From Euperipatoides rowelli (lineage: Eukaryota; Onychophora; Udeonychophora; Euonychophora; Peripatopsidae), in assembly GCA_003024985.2 (NCBI GenBank), contig PXIH01S0009797.1: 13,861 nt of DNA; one strand, written 5' to 3'. Shown piece by piece: positions 1 to 9,292 of the stretch. The notes below the pieces were generated by a model that saw nothing but the letters and a program-made list of their open reading frames with translations, was not told where the DNA came from and made no database searches. The position numbers and the translations under genes were made by a program. Positions within the stretch are counted from its first letter, which is position 1; each line of letters begins with the position of its first letter.

Positions 1-440
1 AGAAATGGTATAAAAAAAAGTTCAAACATTTACTGATTGTGTCTTTTCAATTCTTTTGTTCTTTATGCCAAAAACGGAGGCCAACTAACACACATTCAGT
101 TTATTTATTTACAATTAATTCAAAACATTCTAAATTTTTATAAAACACAACCAATGACTCATAATATGGAAGACCAGCTAAAGAGGCTGACTCCTTTCAT
201 TTTTATGAACGGCACTTTCCTTCTCTAATATCTCCACAGAAAAGTAAAAGAAATGCTGCTAAATTATGTAAAGTCTGTCTAAAAAAAAAAAAAGGTAATG
301 AATGCCGATATATTTGTGCTGATGTGATGTCAGTTTATAAGTTGTCCCTTGTTTTAAAATCTATCGTACACAAAAGCAATTTTAAAATTCTTGAAAAAAA
401 AAAAACTGGTTATCCTACAGTTATTTCTTATATTTTATAG

Positions 441-478
441 TATACTAGCTTAAAGTACCCACCCGGCGATGTCCAAAC
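441..478 (+). repeat. Short interspersed-repeat fragment opening TATACTAGCTTAAA
   Basis: The first 14 bases match 13 of 14 with the start of the unit at 7521 (TATACTAGTTTAAA). They are followed by a GC-richer piece (ACCCACCCGGCGATGTCC) that differs from the other copy. Similar openings followed by a CCGG-containing core are, from memory, common ends of dispersed repeats in animal genomes. No full element boundary could be set. Confidence 0.3.
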
Positions 479-486
479 ATTTTAGA

Positions 487-915
487 ACATCTCTCCTTCC
501 CTTTACCCTATCTACCTCCCTTAATCCCACTCTCAATCCTCCCCCCCCCTTAATCTGGACCTGTCTCTTAATCCCTTTCTCACTCCCACCCCCTTAATCT
601 CACCTTCAATCCCTCTATTAATCCCATCCTCACTTTCTTAATTGCAACCTTCCTTCTTTAATCCCCACTTCTCTCACTTAATCCCACCCTCCTTTCCTCT
701 TTCAATCTCACCCTCCTTTAATCCTACCATGCCTCCCTTCCTTAATGTCACCCTTCCTCTCTTAATCCCTACCTCCTTCACTTAATCCTTCCATCACTTA
801 ATCTCACCGTCCCTCACTCAATCCCTCCCTCCCTTAATCCCACTCCCTTAGCCCTAACCTCCCTCACATAATACCCACTCCCACCCTCTTAAACCTTCCC
901 TCAATCTTTCCCTCA
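487..915 (+). repeat. Degenerate CT-rich minisatellite (CCCTTAATCCCACCCTC-like unit)
   Basis: About 430 bases are almost purely pyrimidine on this strand apart from the recurring TTAAT, built from loose repeats of the pattern CTTAATCCCACCCTC. Spacing between successive TAATCC motifs clusters near 20, 40 and 50 bases, which suggests a basic unit of about 20 bases. Motif starts are at 522, 569, 619, 659, 679, 719, 763, 783 and 835. The strand asymmetry could support triplex (H-DNA) formation. No coding potential is seen. Confidence 0.85.
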
Positions 916-1009
916 TCCATCCATTTTTTTATTTTTTATTTTATTTTTAAAATACTTAGAGATTGATATTTTAGATTTTGTACATATAGTGTGAATATTT
1001 TTTTATATA

Positions 1010-1227
1010 GGAGACTGGGGCTAACTGGGTCCAAAAATGTTTGGGATTTTATTTTTAAAAGCCCTTAAATGACATTACCATTTTTCAGGCATAAAATAAT
1101 CCGTATCTATATCAAGATTCAGAAACATAAGTTACCAGTTCGCTCTTAATGTACTTGAACTAAAAAAAAATGTAATATAAGTGAACATTTTTGAACCCAG
1201 TTAACCCCACTAATGGGGTTAACTGGG
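1010..1227. repeat. Inverted-repeat structure with three TGGGGYTAACTGGG motifs
   Basis: The 26 bases at 1016-1041 match the reverse complement of 1184-1209 with two mismatches. Next to the second arm, 1196-1209 and 1214-1227 form a perfect 14-bp inverted repeat around a 4-base loop (CTAA). The left motif is preceded by TATATA, so a TA target site is possible. It lies just past the C-terminal end of the pogo-like remnant, where a 3' terminal inverted repeat would be expected. It could be that end or a separate small nonautonomous element. Confidence 0.6.
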
Positions 1228-1274
1228 ACAATGCTAGAAATGAAATACAGTCCACATGATGTTTATATTTTATT

Positions 1275-1725
1275 GAAGTAAANAGTGTAACTATCTTCAT
1301 GTAAGTGAACAATTTGAGCAACAAAGTACCGTCCTGATTGCTTTGTTTTCCCCTGTACCCAGATTCTAGCATAATCTCACAAATTTAGTCGTAGGCCTAC
1401 ACTCACTTCATCCTCAGGTAATTCTCCTGCAGCGGAAATGTCTTCCGGTTCTGAAATGTCTGTTTCATCATCATAATCACAATATTCTCTTCCTTACTTT
1501 CACTTTCTTCTTCACATATTTCTTCTTGGCTTTTGCTCTTTGCTCTACTAGCTTCTTTTTCTTTGATCAGGCTTCTGATGCTTCTTCCAACTCAATCTTC
1601 TGTGGTGTGTCTGTTAAAACTGCACTTTTATTTTTCTTCCGATCATATTTTCCCTTCCTTTCACCTGGTTTTGTCAGAACTTTCACCGGATGAAACAGTA
1701 AACCAATCAGTGCCAGTAATATATT
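1275..1725 (-). pseudogene. Decayed C-terminal part of a pogo/Tigger-like (CENP-B/jerky-type) transposase
   Basis: Read leftward on the minus strand, three frame-shifted coding-like blocks occur in order. The first is a basic stretch (KPGERKGKYDRKKNKS) leading into AVLTDTPQKIELEEA. The second is an acidic Glu/Asp/Ser-rich linker containing ETDISEPEDISAAGELPEDE and a following VSVG. The third contains KQSGRYFVAQIVHLHEDSY. From memory, this order (LTDTP-K-ELEE, acidic linker, then a G-(R/K)YFVA-I block) is typical of the region after the DDE catalytic core in pogo-superfamily transposases, including jerky-like and Tigger proteins. Stops (for example near 1568) and frameshifts separate the blocks, so it is a fossil. 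The DDE core is absent to the right, so the copy is truncated. One unresolved base (N at 1283) lies in the last block. The family assignment is a recollection, not a search result. Confidence 0.5.
1283..1283. other. Single ambiguous base (N)
   Basis: The only unresolved base in the window. It falls in the last coding-like block of the transposase remnant. Confidence 0.95.
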
Positions 1726-1970
1726 CGCAGTTGTTGCAAATGTCAACTATCTATTCAGTTTGTAGGCTCTATTGAATGTAATGAATTTTTTTTCTTGCTG
1801 CAGCAGAAAAATGGAGAAGCATGACCAAATGAAGAATTTTAATAAAAAATAATTTTGGATTGTAAATTTATTGAATATTAATTGTTCATTTTTTTTTTTT
1901 ACAAAAAAAACTTGATTTTATGCACTACCGCCCAGTATTTTTTTTTTAAATTCTGAGAAGGCGGTGGATA

Positions 1971-1982
1971 GGGGAGCTCCCC
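1971..1982. repeat. 12-bp perfect palindrome GGGGAGCTCCCC
   Basis: A fully self-complementary GC-rich 12-mer that continues into CTCCCCCC. Upstream, ACCGCC (1926-1932) can pair with GGCGGT (about 1960-1966). The cluster stands out in AT-rich surroundings and may be the edge of an old mobile element, but no element boundary can be shown. Confidence 0.4.
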
Positions 1983-3053
1983 TCCCCCCTGTGGTCCTTA
2001 TTTTCTAGCTAGAACACTGATACAGTACATATATACCCCGTTTTAAATTACTTCAATTTGTCACTTCACATATAAGTACATCCTTCCATTGGTCCCAAAC
2101 CTTGCTTTACGAATAATACCCCACATTTACGTACACAAATAAAGTTTTTTGTTTAAGAATTAGCTTAAAAATGACATATACAAAACATTGCTTCACTTTA
2201 AGTACATTTTCGTTTTAAGTCACCCCTCTGGAACAACATGTGGTTATGATTCAAAAAGTAAAATTATATAATATTTTTTTTTTTTTTGTAATCTCTTAAG
2301 GCAGAGTTTTTAATTTTTGATCTCCTCATTGAAAAAAAAAATGTATATTTCAAATTACATATAGGCCTATACTGTACATGTATATAGGCTACTTTTTTTT
2401 TGTACTTTAATAATTTCAAATTTGTATTTTATGCTTTAATAAAGTTTGCTTATATAAAAAAAAGAGTATTCATATTAAAATGCCCTCTATAGATGTCTGT
2501 TCAGTCTGTGATGTCATCCAAAAGCAGCCCTTATTCCGAAACAGCCAATGGTGTATGACTGCACATTTACTTGATTAAAATGACTAGTTATTTTTGTTTA
2601 CAGCCCTAATCTTCATCTCAACATCTTAACTCAAACTAGGTAATAAAGAACTACAGTATGTGCCAACTATAATGCAACGTAAAATAAATAAACATTAGTC
2701 AAATTAACTTTTTATAGTTTTACACAAGCTTTCAATATTAAGGTTAAATAAATTATAACTCGGGATATGAATTATTAAAACGTAAGAAAAAGAAAAGTAG
2801 AGATGGAAAGCAATCAGTATTTTCTAGGATTTTTTTTCTTTTTTTTTTTAATAGATCAATTTTGCCTAATTTTTAAATGTTGTTAGAGGCTAGTAGCCTT
2901 GCCCCAATAACAAATTTAAAAAAAAAAAGATTAGAGTAGGACCAGGGATGTCATTGGACTACAGCCTGTAGTGGTCCGCATATTTGTATTTAAATTTATG
3001 TGCAAGCTATACAAACCACAAACGATCCAGTGAACATGCATAAATTCACACAA

Positions 3054-3323
3054 TAATTATATTAAAAAATAAATTTTCTCTGTGTATGTCATTCCGAACT
3101 CTTTAAATAGAATTTTCTCCCCACTGGTTTGTCCAATTGACTTGCAGTTTTTTGTGTTAGGTTTGTTTTAATTAGGATCGATCGATCGGTCCATCAATTT
3201 TGACGGGTTAAAATCAAAATTTTTTAAAATGCTCCGATTAAGTTGAAATTTGTGTTACCCTAGAGGCCTAGAATATGTATGTAAAAGGTCAAGCATAGAT
3301 GGTCACATGGGGTTTCTAGGGGA
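3054..3323 (+). repeat. Interspersed repeat, copy 1
   Basis: This block aligns in direct orientation with 13532 onward at about 90% identity by eye. Shared landmarks in order are CTCTGTGTATGTCATTCCG, GAACTCTTTAAAT, GTCCAATTGACTTGC, TTTTTTGTGTTAGG, AATGCTCCGATTAAG and GTGTTACCCTAGAGG, ending near GGTCACATGGGG and a G-rich tail. There is no open reading frame, terminal inverted repeat or A-tail. The two copies are 10.5 kb apart in different introns of one gene. It belongs to a dispersed family of unknown class. Confidence 0.8.
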
Positions 3324-3696
3324 GTGTAGACAATGAAAATAGACTTGGCCATTGGGAAGGGGGGGGGGAAGAGCAAGTAACATGGGAGTATTTAGCATAG
3401 TTCCAAACACATGACACTAAATTATTTGCCCAAAAAACAAATTACCGTCGATTTCGACAGGTTTCTACTAGTACATATGAAAAGGAAAACAATGCCTAAT
3501 TTCACAAGCAGCATTTATTCAAGTCACATGACTGAACTAACTAAATGCAGTGGCAGAGTCGTAGCACAGAGTAGAAACATACAATACATAGGCACGTATT
3601 GTCACAGAAGAGATCTGAATTGTGGCACGAGTGACAATTTGAAAAACCCTTGGCATTTATTAATATTTGAATAAACCAGATGACATCAGGCTAACA

Positions 3697-3780
3697 AAAT
3701 TTTAGGAACTGCTATATTTTTTTAGCTATATTTAAGGAATTTTAGGATAGGTAGAAAAAAAATAGGAATTTTAGGAGGAC
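3697..3780 (+). repeat. Short degenerate repeats of AATTTTAGGA
   Basis: AATTTTAGGA occurs at about 3698, 3738 and 3767, separated by AT-rich spacers. This is a small decayed tandem cluster with no coding signal. Confidence 0.5.
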
Positions 3781-3993
3781 TGCACACCCTGTAGAGAGTC
3801 CAAGGACACAGGTTGACCACCCAAAATTGACACATTTATAACTTTATTTAACTTGATAATTCAATAGAGCAAACAATTAGTTTTTAATAAATAGAACATA
3901 AGAAAATTTTATTCAAATCCCAAATGAAAGATATGTTGACCCATGTGGGTGATCTATCACTAAATAATAAATAATATGAATTGAATAGTTTAC

Positions 3994-4130
3994 CTTCCTT
4001 GAGGAGACGGATCTACTGTTAAATTTTCCCATTCTAATTTTTTTAAATGCAATCTAAACATTTCTAGATTATATACTAAGCCAGTTGTTCCACCACAGAC
4101 ATATAAATAATTTTCAGATAACAACATAGC
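3994..4130 (-). CDS. KLHDC10: KLHDC10-like Kelch protein, internal coding exon (third in window)
   Basis: This 137-nt exon encodes 45 codons plus two bases (AG, completed by the next exon, probably to Arg). It begins AMLLSENYLYVCGGTTG and continues through an aromatic pair and LEWENL to DPSPQG. The Gly-Gly doublet, the downstream hydrophobic strand (MFRLHL) and the Trp at Kelch spacing mark the next propeller blade. LYV-GGTTG is the sequence I recall for human KLHDC10 at the same place, directly after YGQ. The minus-strand borders are ttttttgcag|GCT and GGAAG|GTAAAC. The first codon joins in phase 0 to the previous exon (CAA|GCT). The remaining blades and the C-terminal Cullin-2 adaptor region expected of the family were looked for to the left and not found, so they lie outside the window. 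Confidence 0.92.
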
Positions 4131-4357
4131 CTGCAAAAAAATATATTAATAATTCATTATTATTATAAAACAATCTCTATTCAAAACAGTTTTTATACTG
4201 TACAATTGTACATACAGTAAATTGAGTTAATTAATCAATAATATAACAAAATTTCATAATGGTTTAACAGTGTAATACTTAATGAAAATTAAACTAAAAT
4301 TACAATCAAGATTTGAGTAGTTTTATTTGTAAAGCTAGACTAGCATAGAATTATTGT

Positions 4358-5671
4358 TAGGAATGAAACAAATATTTGGTTAGTATTGGGTATTCGGTCT
4401 ATTCAGCTAGGTTTAATATTCGGTATCTGGCCATTTATGGTCAGTATTCGACCGAATATTACTCAACTCTCTGATGTACTAAGAAAAAAAAATCTTATAT
4501 TCATAGATAAAAAAAAATCTTATATTCAAAATATATTAAACAGGTGGGAGAGGGAGTTATTTTTTTTAAATAAATGTTAGAAATATATGGTTAGAGCCTA
4601 TTGTACTTTAGAAAATCAAAGTCCAATAGTTAGCGTACCTTTATGAATGCATCGTGCGGTAGTTTTTTTTATTATGAAAGCAATGCATTATGAGAGAAAA
4701 AAAAATGATGTGAATTATTTTACTATATCCTGGAATTGAAAATTAATTACAAAACAAACAGATTGTTTTAAAGCTAGCTGTATTGCTTTTCTACATCACA
4801 ATTTGCCATAAAAGTAACTTTTTTTAATATAAGCATTCTTTTATATAATTTAAACACAAATTATATAACTGATATAAAGGCGGAGTCAAAACACAAAGCA
4901 AACAAACAACAATTCATCTCGTAACTATAAACTAATATTGTATAAACACTGTTAATTCCATTTAAAATAAATTATTTGTAAAAATTAGAAACTACTTTAG
5001 TAACTAATATTACAAAATTAAGCTACAGTACTTTAATTAATAAAATAATTATTTCAATTAACCTATTTTATTTTAAGCATATGGTAGCTTTAATTTATAG
5101 AAATTAGTGAATTGCAAGAAATCAAAAACAATCAGTGTTTACTACAAGTAAAATGTTACGATTCAAAATTAAAAACAACGAAACAAACAATACTCTAGTT
5201 TAGCTTAAAATTAAAACCAGAAAGTAATTTTTATTCATTTTAAAGAAGAAAAAAACAGCAAAACAAATTATTAACAGAAATAAATATTTATGGATGGCTC
5301 TCAGCACCCGATTCGTCAATCGTTACCATTAGTTAATACAAAACAAATTGCTGTGATAAAAATACAAAACAATGCTAAAATTTTAATTCAAACTTATATA
5401 TTATTTGTTATAATTATGAAATAAAACTTCCATTATTTTTATTATTATTATTACTTAATACCGGGCTTTTTTTAAAAAAAAAGCTACTGCTTAATATTAC
5501 AGACACATTTTTTCCCAAATGAAATCAGTAGTCTATAAAATAATATAAATTTGAAATTGAACATCTTTAAAGGTTGTCGATAGATATTTGGTGCCGAATA
5601 TCCGGTACTCGGTCTTTGTTAGTGGCTGAATATTTGGTATCCAGCCAAAGTCAGTATTCGTTTAATCCCTA
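4358..5671. mobile_element. Candidate nonautonomous hAT-like DNA transposon with diverged ends
   Basis: The left end reads TTAGGAATGAAACAAATATT (from 4357). The reverse complement of the right end reads TTAGGGATTAAACGAATACT, matching at 16 of 20 positions. Similarity continues inward for about 50 bases, with TATTCAGC and GG(G/A)TA shared. Both ends carry tandem ATTCGGTAT/ATTCGGCC-like motifs (4389-4462 and 5595-5640). From memory, ends opening TAGGG-T-AACGAATA followed by ATTCGG repeats are seen in animal hAT elements. The 8-bp flanks (ATTATTGT and ATTTTTTA) match at only 5 of 8, so the target duplication is not convincing. The roughly 1.3-kb interior is AT-rich and carries no transposase frame. 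Confidence 0.4.
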
Positions 5672-6721
5672 ATTTTTTAAAAAAAAAATCAACTTTATCT
5701 TTTAGATTTCAAATAATTAATATGGATAATCAAAATCCCATATAAAAATACTGAAAATAGATTTGCATGAAAAATATTAATGCACATCATTCTTAATTGA
5801 AGCTTCATTTAATCTTACTTGTAAGACTAAATTATTGTAGTTCAACAAATTACATTGGAACCGGAATCAATAAGACAGACATTTGACCTTGCTATATTTG
5901 TTGAACAAGAAGATGTAATCAAAGTTTTAAAAAAGAAAGCCATTTCATAGCCTATGATTTGTATAAGGCTTTCACAGATGTTAGTGTCATCATTGCAGCA
6001 ATTTAGGCATTTCATATTTTTTAATTTTATTTTTTTAGCATTCATCTCTTTTTTAATGACATGTTACTCAAACTAAAGATGAGTTGGTCACAACGGCTGG
6101 TTCTAAACAATTCTTATAAGTGCTATTCAAGTTTAAGCTTTTCAAATAAACAATAAAATCGACTACCATTTTATCATATTGATCTTATTTTTTTTTTATC
6201 TTTGGCATCTTCATCGATAGCTAACTTTTTTAAATACTTGCACTTTTTCCGTCCTTCATCGCATTAGTTTAGAAAACCTCAGGCATTTTGTTTCAAACTT
6301 TTTAATCTTGCTTGATAGGTGGGTTACATTTGAGATGGGACTTGGTATACCAGGAAAGGAAAGGATAAAAAGCTACAGGAATCAAGGCCAAATCACACTA
6401 AAGTTTAGCTAATCCTGCAATCCTGAACAGGTACACTTCAAAATTACAATGGAAAAAAAGTCAGAATGAGCGGTAAGTTGCAAAGCTTGAAATAAAAGTT
6501 ATTTAGTTATAGATATATATATAGCCCTTTACCAAATAGTTAAGTTTGTGATCTCTTTGTAATATCTAATTTTCTAATGGTCCTCTAAATATGTATCAAG
6601 GAAGTAATTATAATCAAACAACTTTATTGCACATTCAAAGGATGCAGCCAAAATGGGGGTAAAGTACAAGTAATGGAGAAAAGATACAACAGAGAGCAAA
6701 AGCTCTGATTTGGTTATATAC

Positions 6722-6821
6722 ACTGTATATACTGTATATAATAATGTAATTTAGATAAAGTAAGCATCATATACTGTAATTTCTTATAATAGTTTATTTT
6801 ATATACAGTATATACTGTATA
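6722..6821. repeat. Palindromic TACAGTATATACTGTA microsatellite-like tract
   Basis: CTGTATATA is tandemly repeated at 6723-6740. TATACAGTATATACTGTATA at 6802-6821 is a perfect 20-bp palindrome able to form a cruciform. A related 16-bp palindrome sits at 8182-8197. These look like expansions of one short AT-rich motif that also recurs singly across the window. Confidence 0.7.
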
Positions 6822-7520
6822 CATTGTATTCTAGTTATATGTTGGCACTGCAGACTAAGTATAAACTATATGTGCACAATAAACTATAAGTTATGAAATT
6901 TGATTTATCTCACTGTTTACTTAGGGTCAAAGAACACAAAGTTCTACAATTAATAATTTCCTTCATTATCTTTCAAGATCTAAGGTGTCTTCTCTGGAGA
7001 AGTTAGTCAATCAGGAAGCCTCGTTCCATTTCTCACTTGGTTTTATGTCTTGCCTGTTAAGGTAGCAGTTTTCATGGGATAGCTTTTTACTGGGACTATT
7101 AGACTAATCAATTTCGAGCATTCTGGCCAGCCTGTCAGGTTAATTAGTTTGTAGATTTAGGGTGTGGGGAGAAATTGAGGTTTCTCCTTCTGAACTAATA
7201 TAGACACAAACAATTGGTTAGTAGCTTTGCCCTTCTTGGGTGTGGGGGCCAAAAGATTAGGAAAATATCCAAAGCTTGAGTTGTAGTTTGATGTATAATA
7301 AATGAGCTTCTATTAAATGTTCATTTATCACTTCTTGATAAAGCAATAGTTAGTCATTTTATACATAATGTGTTTTCTAGGATATCCCAGTCCTTGAGCC
7401 TAGTATTATTATTTACTGATACAAACTAAGATCTGCCAACAATCTTAAGTTTAGCACTGCCCAACATAAAATACTTTTATAATTAGTTTACTGTATGGTA
7501 ACTGTTTAATCTTTTATTAA

Positions 7521-7735
7521 TATACTAGTTTAAAAGCCCATCAAAAATGACAGACATTAATTTCTTCCTTTTAGGTTGCTATACTTAAAAGGCCGTCAAA
7601 AATGACAGATACAGCGACATCTATAGACAGAAAATAAAGCAAAAACATCTTCGGGCGTCATCGGCTCGACGAAGATGGCCGAGCAGCGTGACAGACATCA
7701 TGACCAAACTTGCTCTTTATTATAGTTAGATTGAA
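7521..7735 (+). repeat. GC-rich interspersed repeat unit with internal direct repeat and hairpin
   Basis: It opens with TATACTAGTTTAAAAGCCC (7521). A second, diverged copy of the opening occurs 59 bases on (TATACTTAAAAGGCCGTC, 7580). Both copies continue into CAAAAATGACAGA. Then comes a CpG-rich core (7646-7690) in which CATCTTCG (7646-7653) and CGAAGATG (7670-7677) form a perfect 8-bp stem with a 16-base loop. It ends near CTTGCTCTTTATTATAGTTAG. The base composition is sharply unlike the surrounding intron, which supports insertion of a short mobile element. No target-site duplication was established. Confidence 0.45.
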
Positions 7736-8181
7736 TATGCATATTATGTTGTGAGGGATATTACAGGCAAGAACATAATTATTGTAATTAGCTAATGTGT
7801 TTAATTAGTAAAAGGAAGTTAAATTGTCTGCAATATGACTCATAAACAATGCGTCTAAGAGCATAATATGGAGTTTGTAAAGTAATGACTAGGTTGTATT
7901 TAACCAAACTTTAGTTTAACATGTCTAAGAGATATACAAGTGACAAGTGATTGGTTAAATGAATAATAAAATAATAAACATAATTATTATGACACTATTA
8001 TATTGAAGCTAAAAGCTAGCTGTAAAAATAAAAAGATATAACACAAATTATGATGTTTGCCAATTTACTTAGACATACAATTTGCCGAGCACTTTACCTG
8101 TGATGCAGAATGACAAGTTTGGGTATGTGTTCATGAATATTATGGCTTTATACATTATAGCTATAGAATAAACATGTAAGG

Positions 8182-8197
8182 TACAGTATATACTGTA
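8182..8197. repeat. 16-bp perfect palindrome TACAGTATATACTGTA
   Basis: Self-complementary across all 16 bases and identical to the core of the palindrome at 6802-6821. It lies about 1.4 kb from that copy in the same intron. Confidence 0.7.
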
Positions 8198-8384
8198 TAT
8201 AACGGTGGTTTAGCAACAGTTTGGCATTTGGAGTTACAGCAATAGATTTGAGTTTAAGGTTTACAGGTGTAAACGGAAAACATGTGATATCCTGTCTATC
8301 AACAGATTAGGTGATGACAGGTACATTACACTTTGTTAGATTTGTTTTTCAAAATGGTGGACAAAAAAAGTTATCAATGCTTCC

Positions 8385-8406
8385 ACTGTGGATTTTTAGC
8401 CACAGT
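8385..8406. repeat. Small hairpin, 7-bp stem ACTGTGG/CCACAGT
   Basis: A perfect 7-bp inverted repeat flanks an 8-base AT-rich loop. Its position mid-intron, with no flanking coding sequence, gives no hint of function; chance is plausible. Confidence 0.4.
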
Positions 8407-9096
8407 TAAAGGAATTATTAATTATATGTAAAAACTTGAGTGTTGAGAATACCTGAGATGATGACGTAGGTATTTTTCTTTTTTTATTAACTAAAATCTG
8501 GGGATAGCATATCATATATGAATGTTACTTACAGAAGTGCTGCATGAGTCTCTTACTTGAAAGGACTAACGCTGTATTTTGATAATGCCACTGTCTAGTG
8601 AAGTATCCTTCTATGACGACAACTTTTTTTTTTTACACATTTGACTTATCACTGTTATAATTTAATCTTCACTTGTATTGGAATTATTGTTACACCAGGC
8701 TTGCTAATTAGTTTATGATGATCAATACTTTGCTGCTCAGTATCTGCCTGTGGTTATTGTGAAAGGCTAACCTATTATTCGTCTATGAAATTAAGTGATC
8801 ACATGATCAGATACAAATGATGTAAAGAAGCGAACTGAAAGATATAATTACGAACACACCTTTTTGAAAAAAATAATGTTTACTTTTGATTATTGTAAAC
8901 TAACCTTTTTGTTATGAATTTTAAATTATTTTATACAAGTATTAAAAGAAAATTAATACATGATTAACCGATTACAGTAATTTTATATCTAATAAACATT
9001 CATTATTTTAAAATTTATAAATAGTATTGTAGATTAGGATTGTTTCCTTATAATTGATTAAAGTTAAAGTGAAAAAACAATTTTTTTAACTAAAAT

Positions 9097-9130
9097 AAAA
9101 AAAAAAAAATATGAATTAAAAAAAAAAAAA
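9097..9130 (-). promoter_or_regulatory. U-rich tracts just inside the 5' splice site of the 9138-9292 exon
   Basis: Read on the minus strand, the donor GTAAGAC is followed at once by 13 T residues, a short AT spacer, and a second run of 13 T residues. U-rich sequence directly after a donor is the known binding site of TIA-1/TIAR-type splicing proteins, which help U1 snRNP recruitment. The donor already fits the consensus well, so the tract may be incidental in this T-rich intron. Confidence 0.3.
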
Positions 9131-9137
9131 GTCTTAC

Positions 9138-9292
9138 TTGACCATATTCTTCTTGTGGAGCAGTGCCAGAACAAGGGAGTTCGTTCCATTCTAAACTCTT
9201 CAAATTACAACAATATAACCGGTTACTACTGCTATGACCAAATGGTACTCCAGTCCCACCAAACACAAGAAGATCATTATGTAAAAGTAAAG
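9138..9292 (-). CDS. KLHDC10: KLHDC10-like Kelch protein, internal coding exon (second in window)
   Basis: This 155-nt exon has two bases completing the split Ala codon, then 51 codons ending at YGQ. It contains a full Kelch signature: a hydrophobic strand with the Gly-Gly doublet (LLVFGGTGVPFG), then a Tyr (RLYCCNL) and a Trp (LEWNELP) at the usual spacing. LLVFGGTG-PFG followed by YGQ-AM across the exon junction is, from memory, distinctive of KLHDC10 rather than of generic BTB-Kelch proteins. On the minus strand the acceptor is a strong pyrimidine tract (cttttttcttcag) and the donor is GTCAA|GTAAGA. A 13-base T run begins eight bases into the following intron. The length is not a multiple of three, so skipping this exon alone would break the frame. 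No internal stops or frameshifts are seen. Confidence 0.92.

Larger units (their letters stand above)
1..3993 (-). other. Partial intron downstream of the last visible KLHDC10-like exon
   Basis: The donor GTAAAC at 3992-3993 opens an intron that continues past the left edge. Bases 1-436 are AT-rich and show nothing I recognise. They are followed by the fragment at 441, the CT minisatellite, the pogo-like transposase remnant, and AT-rich sequence at 1776-3053. That last stretch holds a GGGGAGCTCCCC palindrome (1971-1982), an ATAGGCCTAT palindrome (2361-2370), long T runs and a small hairpin (2956-2977). Repeat copy 1 follows, then 3324-3993, which includes a 10-base G run (3359-3368). No minus-strand frame resembling the next KLHDC10 blade was seen, so this intron is at least 3993 bp. 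Confidence 0.7.
4131..9137 (-). other. 5007-bp intron of the KLHDC10-like gene
   Basis: The donor is GTAAGAC and the acceptor ttttttgcag. Contents from right to left: two A13 runs next to the donor (9097-9130); a small hairpin (8385-8406); palindromic TACAGTATATACTGTA tracts (8182-8197 and 6722-6821); a GC-rich repeat unit (7521-7735); a moderately complex stretch (about 6990-7290) carrying GGGTGTGGGG twice about 79 bases apart; AT-rich unique-looking sequence (5672-6600); and a candidate hAT-like element (4358-5671). A 67-codon minus-strand open stretch at 5842-6045 has no convincing homology. No further Kelch segment is visible, as expected from the perfect YGQ-AM junction. Confidence 0.8.

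Noticed and set aside
487-915. CRISPR-like or telomeric array reading of the CTTAATCCC repeats
   Set aside because: Units are degenerate and of uneven spacing without unique spacers, and the repeat is not a telomeric hexamer or heptamer array.
1533-1775. 80-codon plus-strand open frame
   Set aside because: It is the antisense shadow of the minus-strand pogo-like transposase remnant.
3548-3575. CAGTGGCAGAGTCGTAGC, similar to a hAT end
   Set aside because: It lacks the GGGGCC-type continuation and no partner end or target duplication was found.
3411-3674. 87-codon plus-strand open frame
   Set aside because: No recognisable motif, no splice context, and no similarity to a known family that I can recall.
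4386-4580. 64-codon plus-strand open frame
   Set aside because: It falls in the ATTCGG-rich left end of the candidate hAT-like element and translates repeat sequence.
5842-6045. 67-codon minus-strand open frame with a Cys-rich start and an LIDSGSN string resembling a retroviral-type aspartic protease site
   Set aside because: Only the DSG triplet fits. No flap motif, downstream polymerase or zinc-knuckle spacing is present, and the frame ends at once. Chance is more likely.
7149-7254. Possible coding remnant around the two GGGTGTGGGG motifs
   Set aside because: All six frames are interrupted and no retroelement motif could be supported; only a loose direct repeat is visible.
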